Positions 56,880 to 64,000 of a stretch of DNA of 64,000 nt are shown here, piece after piece (within the stretch, counting starts at the first letter, position 1; each line of letters starts with the position of its first letter). The stretch is from contig CP137683.1 of NCBI GenBank assembly GCA_037976565.1, positions 7,914,321 through 7,978,320 on the forward strand, in the 5' to 3' direction. The stretch comes from Mesocentrotus franciscanus (lineage: Eukaryota; Echinodermata; Echinoidea; Camarodonta; Strongylocentrotidae). The position numbers and the translations under genes are program-made. The notes under the pieces were generated by a model, which was not told where the DNA came from, made no database searches, and saw only the letters and a program-made list of their open reading frames with translations.

Positions 56880-59800
56880 ATTGCATGATATCATTTGATT
56901 TGATTTTTGATTTGATTTGATTTTCTTCTGCATTCATGTAAGTACACAGTTTTTCGATAACAATAATAATATGAAGTACAATAAGACATTTAGTATCTTT
57001 CTGACAATTAATCATAAATAACCAAATATATGTATATAAAAATTGATATTTTCAAAAACGAAATGATAAACTGCCATAGATACTAAATTTCCTCAAACAT
57101 TATAAAATATTATAAAAATATTTGCGGAAGAAGGACTGTCATTGTAAGCAGTTTGCTTGATAATATGACAGCCCCAGAAAAACTCATGAAATAGATTAAC
57201 ACATTTATTAAGCAGAACGGATAGGTTATTTTAAATACAAACTTTGATGATGGTGATATTGACAATGCAGATGAGGATGATGATGAGGATGATGATGAGG
57301 ATGATGATGAAGATGATGATGACGATGATGATAATGATGATGAAAGAAGAGATGACATTATGATAAAGACTGAAGAGTTGACACAGAAATTTTATCTTGA
57401 ATATTTTGATAACAACATCTTTTTAACATTGGCTTTAAATGAGTAGAGGGAGCAACATGATTTAATAGATTCTGGGAGAGAGTTCCATAGGTCAGGACCA
57501 TGGTGTCTTATGGATCTATGGGCAATAAGTAATTTCGGGTTTACTAGATGAAAATTTGAGGAATTACGGGTAGGGTAAGAGTGAATGGTTTTATTCATAG
57601 TGTAAAAGTTGTGAAATGAAAGAGGCAGCATATTATTTAAATACTTAAACATGATCAGTAAACTTTGTAGCGAATTTATGTCGAATACTGTTAGGGTTTT
57701 CAGTTTGTAAAATATTGGACCTGTGTGAGATAAATATGGTGAACCAGTACATATACGAAGGGCTTTCTTTTGCAACAAATAAATAGAGTTGATTTTAGTT
57801 TTGGCGCTGGTGGCCCATAATAAGTTGCAATATGTTATATACGGTAATATCAATGAATTATAAAGCATAACAAGCGTATAACTTGGGATTAATTTCTTCA
57901 TTTTATATAATAAACCAACATTCCTAGAAATTGAAGTCGTGATATGACGTATATGTTCATTCCAATTCAGATTTTCGTCGATAATGACACCCAAAAATGT
58001 TGTTGTTCTCTTTCTTTCGAGAGGATATTATCGATAATTATGTTGTAAGGAAAGTCAATGACATGATGATTTGCGTGCTTGAAATACATGAAATTTGTTT
58101 TATCGATATTAAGGGATAACTTATTGCATTGAAACCATAGCGATAATTTTGGTAACTCATTATTAATTGTATTTACTAAGGTGTTTAAATTATGATGTGA
58201 ACAGCAGATGTTCGTGTCATCGGCAAATAACACAAATGATAAAGGTGTTGTATTGGTTAAATCATTAATATATAATAAAAAAAGCAAAGGGCCTAAAATT
58301 GATCCTTGAGAAACTCCACATTTGGTAGGCAAGAAATTAGACAAAACATCATTATATACTACATATTGTTTTCTGTTAGATAAATAGCTCTCAAACCATG
58401 ACAGTGCAACTCCACGAATTCCATAACAGTAAAGTTTTTTCAGTAAAATTTGGTGGTCCAGTGTATCAAAGGCTTTTGATAGATCCATAAATACTCCTAT
58501 TACATGTTCTTTATTGGCCATAGCATTCGTTATTTTATCATATAATTGTACTAAAGCTTGGTCGGTTGAATGTCCTTTTCTGAAACCATATTGATTTAGA
58601 TTTAGGAAATGAAAAGTATCTAGAAACTTATAGAGCCTATTGTAAATAATCTTTTCTAGGATTTTGGATATGCTGGGAAGAATAGAGATAGGCCTGTAAT
58701 TACTAATTTCGTGAGGATTTTCTTTTTTTTAAACAGTATTTCCTTAGCAATTTTCAAGGAATAGGGACATTTCCCGGTATTAATTGATATATTAAAAATG
58801 TGAGTTAAAGGACAAGCGATAAAGTGTATGACTTGTTTAAGAAGGAAAGAACTAATTCTATCGTGACCCTGTGATTTACTTAATTTGAGATTTTTTGTTA
58901 TTTCGGTTATTTCATTAGGATCAGTGGGATTAAAAAACAGTGATGAATTTGAGGGTTCAGGAAGAAATGTAGTAAAATTTTCGTTCGGTGTATTAAGTTT
59001 GTTTGCTTAATTAGGTCCTATGTTTACAAAATAGGAATTAAAGGTATCGGCTACATCTTCAGACTTTATAACTGTATCATCTATTGTAAAATTATCATTT
59101 GGCAATTTTTATTTTTATTTCCAATCAAATCATTAATAATCCCCCAGGTAGATTTCATATTTGATTTCACTCTATTAAGTTTGTCGGAATAGTAAATTTT
59201 ACGAGAATTTCGAATTATGTTAGATAATTTATTTCGGTATGTTTTATATTTGTTTTTGTTATGAATAGTTGAGTTCGTTAGATAAGCCTTATACAGTTTA
59301 TTCCTTGTGTGTATCGATTGTAGAATTGCTTTTGTTATCCATGGCATTTTACCACGCTTATTTTTCTTTTCGCAGACACTAGAGGAAAATTTTGTCATAA
59401 TATATCTGTAATTTAGTATTAAAAGTTTCGTATGCTATATCTGCATTTGATTCATTAAAGACGTCCAACCATTCTTCTGTTGCTAGATCACTTTTGAATG
59501 ATTCAATATTTTGTGGTGTTTCTTTTCTGTACATGTTTGATTTAGCTGACTTTTTCATTGTGATTTCATTATTACATATTCAAAAAATTGGCAAATGATC
59601 AGATATATCAGAATATATTAATCCACTGGTAATGTATATAAGAGTTGAAGATTGACCGTCAATTCTGGTTGGTTTATTTATATGTGGATAACAACTATTA
59701 GAATAGGTAATGTGAAGAAGTGTATCATGCAGGCTACTATGAGATAAAAGGTCAATGTTTAAGTCGCCCATTAAATATAAGTGTTTACCTTCCCCTGTAA

Positions 59801-60227
59801 GAGAGTGAAGGCATTTATCTAGATCTTCACAAAATAAATTTGTATGACTATGAGGGGGTCTATAGATTAGTCCGACGATATTTGTTGTTGTTTGGATTAA
59901 TGATTTCTAAGAATAATGATTCACTTTGTTTTAACGATATTTCTTTTCGGATTTTAAATTATAAATGTTCATTGACATAAAACGCGACACCCCCTCCTCT
60001 TATTGCTTCGCGATCTAGTCTAATCAATGTATAATTTTGCAAGTTAAATAAGTTAGGCGAAGTGTTATGAAGCCAGGTTTCAGTGACACCAATAATAGAA
60101 AAGGGAAAATTATTTATAGTATGCAGCAATGTTTGCAGAGAATCAAAATTTTGCTTAAACTTCTAGCATTTACGTGAAGTAAACTAAATTTATGTTGTGT
60201 CTTTTGAAAACTTGAAGTAAATTCATC
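56880..60227 (-). mobile_element. APE-type LINE (CR1/L2-group), near full length, right copy
   Basis: Same element as in the left block. The reverse-transcriptase frame is longer here: 58521 to 57967 in one frame including DLSKAFDTLDHQ, CGVSQGSILGPLLF and FADDT, then a one-base shift near 58022 and an open frame to 57392 ending LLSKYSR. Positions broken here (a G lost in the gagagg run near 58020) are intact in the left copy and the reverse is also true, so the two versions complement each other. Confidence 0.85.
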
Positions 60228-60381
60228 AGTTGTGTAATAGTTACTATTGAAAATGGGTACCAGTTCTAAATCATTATCCATGAACATTGATTATTACTAC
60301 CAATTTATTTTGATTAAAGGTATAATAACTGGTTTGCATGTAAAGTTTCTGTGTCGTACTAGTATGGTGGTGGTAGTGATC

Positions 60382-62924
60382 GTGGGATGAAAAGAGAATG
60401 GAATAAAGAGATAATGATAATGATAAGTGAACATGAAATGCATAAAATAAGAATGAATGATGATGAGATCCTAAAGCGTTTACGAAATGATCAACTTTCA
60501 TAATGATAAGCTCACTAATTTTTGAGCATCTCAACCATGAAGTACATTTAAAATTAAAATTACGGAACCTTTGATGAAACACTTTGCTCCGGCACCACTG
60601 CACTCGATGAAAACGTATTTGATGCCTTTATAACAAGTAATATGGTAACTAATATCATATCTAGCTTCTCACGAATCAAAATGTTCCCAACTCAACTCCA
60701 CACTTAAACTCTAATGATAAAAATATAAAGCAGAATCGAGAAAAGAATTCCTCATGAGATAGAGCAGCACCGGGACAAAGGTTTAAATATTTACATAAAG
60801 AATAGCTACAAACTACAGATGCAATAAACAGAACAAGGTATCAATTATTCAATTAAATAGAGAATGTTTATATGCATGGCTTGCAATTGTTAATTTGTAA
60901 AAGGTAAAGTTAAAACATGGAGAACCAAATTATTGAAAACAGGGGTATAGAAATTTAATCTTTTTCATTATCAATATATTACAAAAATTCATGCTATATT
61001 CAGCAAGTATTACAAAATAAACACAAACGACTACATATGGATTGAAGTCGAATACAATTCTACAGTATTAGCATCTAATGTACTACAACTTCACTTCACA
61101 TAGCTTTAAAGAAAACAAGAAAAGAAAACTTTTTATTGTTTTATACCATTTGGTACATGTATGTTAGGTACGTAAGTAATGAATATCGGTACATTAGAAC
61201 AGATTTACAAAAGAACAAATTACACTCTTAATTTAATTCAGTGCGACTGCACCCTACAACAAACCAGCTCACGCACCCAAACAAAATTCCTCCCCGGGGA
61301 CCATGTGATGAGGCACTCCTTCAACATGTCGTCAATGGAGGGACCATAGCACCTGGAATCCAGTCTATATAAATAACCTGTTGTCACGTTGGGCAAGCCC
61401 CTGGCAAGCCCACAGGTCGCCAGGGACAACCTTTGTTTAAAGGAAGCATGCAAGGAACTCTGACTGGGCGCGCAAACCAATCCATGGATAGTTAAAGAAG
61501 AAAAATATATATATAAATGTACACAAAAAAAAAAAAATCTCCAAAGAAAAAAATGATTGTATTGATCCTTTTCAAAGACAAAAAAATTACATACATAAAT
61601 CCCCAAAACAAAGAGAAAATGCTTGTTTCGATCTAAATTGAAGTACTGTTACATGTATTCAAGCAGCTTCTTATCAGAGAGATTTAACAATAAGATGAAG
61701 GTCATACTGGAGATCTTATTTGCTCAGAATATATTTTATCAGTAATTCAAAATCAGGCAGCCGGTTAATTGAAGAAAGAAAAAAGAAAAAAAAAAAAACG
61801 AGTGCCGGTATCGATACATGCAAAATAATTAAATAGATTCAGCTTTATTTCGAATATTCTTTATTACATTTTCCGGATAAGGATTTCTTTAAGATAACTT
61901 TAAAAACTAAAAGAATAATTTATAAAAAAATCTGACAATTTTGTAACAAATAACAGATAAATCAACGTATTATATTAAATGCAATTGACATCGAATTTAT
62001 GGTCATTCATATAGAAGGATTGGATTTCTTCTCTGAATAAGTGAAGACAATAATAATGGTGAATATATAAAATCTGACCAATTCATAATACATACTCTAT
62101 AAATGAATTTGCATATAAGCAATGCAACACTGTTGTTGAAAATTTGACAGAAATAAACACGAGACCTTCGAAACTAGGTTGACATTACATAATCGATATC
62201 CTTTCCTGTAGCAAATGTTAACAGTTATATAAATTGAAGTAAACAACACAACTATTCATGTAATAAGTTGGATTAATGTTACATAATAGCCCATGCAAAT
62301 TATTAAAATAGATTTAAATCTATTTCTAATCAAATATTCCTTTTGACATTACATAATCCTGTATAATTCTCTCCTGTAGCAAATGTTACCAAAAGAAATG
62401 TAGTAAATATATACGAATTGGAGAAGTCAACAACACAACCGATCTCATATTCGGTCGGATCAATATTAAATACATGTTGTTTTGAAGAAGAAGAAAAAAA
62501 AATGTTTATCATCAAGTGCAAATTGTTCCTTAACGATTAAATTGTGCAACATGACAAACTAAACTTTTTCCTGTAATTACATAAGAAAATTGCAAAGTGA
62601 AAATGACACAAGACAAGGGTTTCCAATGTAAGTTTAGAGCTATGCTAAGCACATTAAAATTGTTTGTTTTTGTTTTGCTGCTTCTGTTTCGAGATCAGTG
62701 GTAATGCAACTTTGTATCTCTGTAGAGTGAAGTTTTTAATACCAATGGATTTCTTGCTGATCTTCTTAAATCATAGAGTCGATTATTACTGAAGTTTGAG
62801 GTGGGAAACTATGTCAGGTTTGGAAGATTGTCAAAAGATTGTTTTCTCTTCAGTAAAACTTCACTCTATCAGGCAAGTAGGATAAGTATATAATTGATCT
62901 TACCCCTTATTCCTTGTAGCGCTG
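60382..62924. other. Intergenic, AT-rich, no recognised gene
   Basis: There are several A-rich runs. A more GC-balanced stretch at 61236-61490 has an open minus frame (APSQSSLHASFKQRLSLATC) without family signal, and a small inverted pair (tagagtgaagttt near 62725, aaacttcactcta near 62857). Nothing here can be called a gene. Confidence 0.4.
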
Positions 62925-63772
62925 CTACTCAGATGAATCTTTTGGTTTTGTGTAGAGGATGACTTTGCAGCCGGCAACAACAATTTTGGTCGACAAATTG
63001 TTTTCCTTTCTGAATTTGTACGCTTTCGTTGCCAAGATGCCTCTTTCGGCTTTCAGTGCCGGGGTAAGTCGGTGCGTACACTGATCCTTGCATTGACTTG
63101 ATCACTTCCAGGACGTTGTGGCCTCCTTTCAAATGCAGCTAGCAACCGATTCCTATTGGCCATGTATACAAATTTGGCGATGATCGGTTCAGGCGCGTTT
63201 GTCGTGTTGTCACGATTCTTGGATGGAAGGCGGTGGGCGTTGGCAAGGGCAACGGATTGCGCCTCTTCCTCGCTCAAACCAAGGGCTATGAAAGCTTCGC
63301 GTAACACATTCAAAACATTCTCATTTTCCTTCTTTTTCAAACCGTAGAACAGGAGATTTGATTTTCTTTGATATATCTCCGATATTAGAGCTTCTCCTTG
63401 AGAACATCGATTTCATTTTGCAACTTTTTTTTCCATTTGTGGTAACTTTTCTTTCTCGATATTCAACATTCTGGCAGAGTTATCTTCAGCTGTCGCCTCT
63501 AAATCTGACATTTTTTTCTTCATTGTAGATATATCAGCGTGAATGGTATCAAGTTTGGAACATACCCGATTAGAAAACTCGTTGAATGATTTTTGGAGGT
63601 CAGCAATCGAAGACTCCATAGCTGGCGTGTTATCGGATTGCGTACGTGGCGTTTGAGTGTGTAATGGGTCTATCGTTGATGGGCGATGGCTCGACGCACT
63701 GGTACTGGTAGTACGTTGTTTATGGCCTTTACTTCTCAATCCGTAAGCTTTGTTTATGAGGCCGAAAAACAT
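62925..63772 (-). pseudogene. LINE ORF1 (coiled coil plus RRM-like and C-terminal domain), frame broken
   Basis: On the minus strand the start is MFFGLINKAYGLRSKGHKQR at 63772, with a Ser/Thr-rich linker, then a heptad-like coiled coil (SIADLQKSFNEF, KLDTIHADISTMKKKMSDLE). After a break near 63390 the RRM-like part follows (SNLLFYGLKKKENENVLNVL, IIAKFVYMANRNRLL, ISVRTDLP), then after another shift near 63065 the C-terminal part (LKAERGILATKAYKFRKENN, TKIVVAGCKVILYTKP) to TAG 62925-62927. 'TDL...LK.ER..L...A...R' is the L1/Tx1-type ORF1 C-terminal pattern. Known role: RNA-binding chaperone of the element. No ORF2 follows within 2.5 kb. Confidence 0.75.
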
Positions 63773-64000
63773 ATATTGGAGGCGTCAAATAATGCACAAA
63801 ACGTTGAATTTGTATCAGGATCAGTTCATTACCTTAAATAATGGTTCCAGACGTAGAAAGTAGCATTTTAAAGATGTAATGGTGAGAGCTCAAAAATGGC
63901 GCTACCACTCCATTCCGCTACGCATGCGCATTGGTGTTGACGTTCTTGTTACGAACCTTATTAGTAATTATAATTTTTTTTTTTTAACAGAGCATGTGTC
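63773..64000 (-). promoter_or_regulatory. Probable 5' UTR/promoter region of the ORF1 element
   Basis: This is the sequence upstream (in minus orientation) of the ORF1 start. It includes a GC-richer stretch (atggcgctaccactccattc, then cgctacgcatgcgcattgg) that contrasts with AT-rich surroundings, as expected of an internal LINE promoter. This is an inference; the 5' end is not defined in the window. Confidence 0.3.

Larger units (their letters stand above)
46085..60381. repeat. Right copy of the 14.3-kb duplicated block
   Basis: It starts at the first base after the gap and matches 31326-45584 to the last base before the gap. It then continues into unique sequence at 60382 (gtgggatgaaaag). 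It is about 38 bases longer, mainly from homopolymer and small indel differences. Confidence 0.95.

Overview
This is animal nuclear DNA: AT-rich, with spliced genes carrying GT/AG introns, and dominated by transposable elements. The mix (a Ty3/gypsy element with CCHC knuckles, APE-type LINEs, hAT-like and Tc1/mariner-like MITEs, LINE tails ending in ATT or ATTCA runs, a secreted EGF plus C-type lectin gene, a white-type ABCG transporter) suggests a marine deuterostome invertebrate, most likely an echinoderm. The species is an inference, not shown by the sequence.

Layout. 1-6.8 kb holds the last four coding exons of an ABCG half-transporter (+ strand), phases matching across every junction, with a poly(A) signal at 6830; its introns carry a hAT-like MITE with perfect 8-bp target duplication, a nest of inverted-repeat elements and LINE tails. 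7.4-8.2 kb is a LINE 3' end (-). 9.5-9.7 kb is the terminal coding exon of an unidentified minus-strand gene. 10-16.7 kb holds two related blocks of GC-rich short tandem repeats; the second lies inside a 2.75-kb element with 16-bp terminal inverted repeats and an 8-bp target duplication. 18.2-24.3 kb is a decayed Ty3/gypsy element with both LTRs and a 5-bp target duplication; its 5' LTR contains a scrambled patch and its RNase H is split by a MITE. 25.2-25.6 kb has an unidentified ORF. 26.8-31.1 kb is five head-to-tail copies of an ~874-bp unit.

31.3-60.4 kb looks like one 14.3-kb locus shown twice on either side of a run of exactly 500 N. The left copy ends at the first N and the right copy begins at the last N, and they differ mainly by small indels. 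The simplest reading is two overlapping contigs that were scaffolded but not merged. The locus carries a five-exon secreted protein gene (signal peptide, short Cys-containing module, EGF-like, C-type lectin domain; + strand), a Tc1/mariner-like MITE and a nearly full-length APE-RT LINE (- strand). The lectin exon is open in the right copy and broken in the left.

60.4-64 kb is mostly AT-rich non-coding sequence with a LINE-type ORF1 (coiled coil plus RRM-like part) on the minus strand and no recognisable ORF2 beside it.
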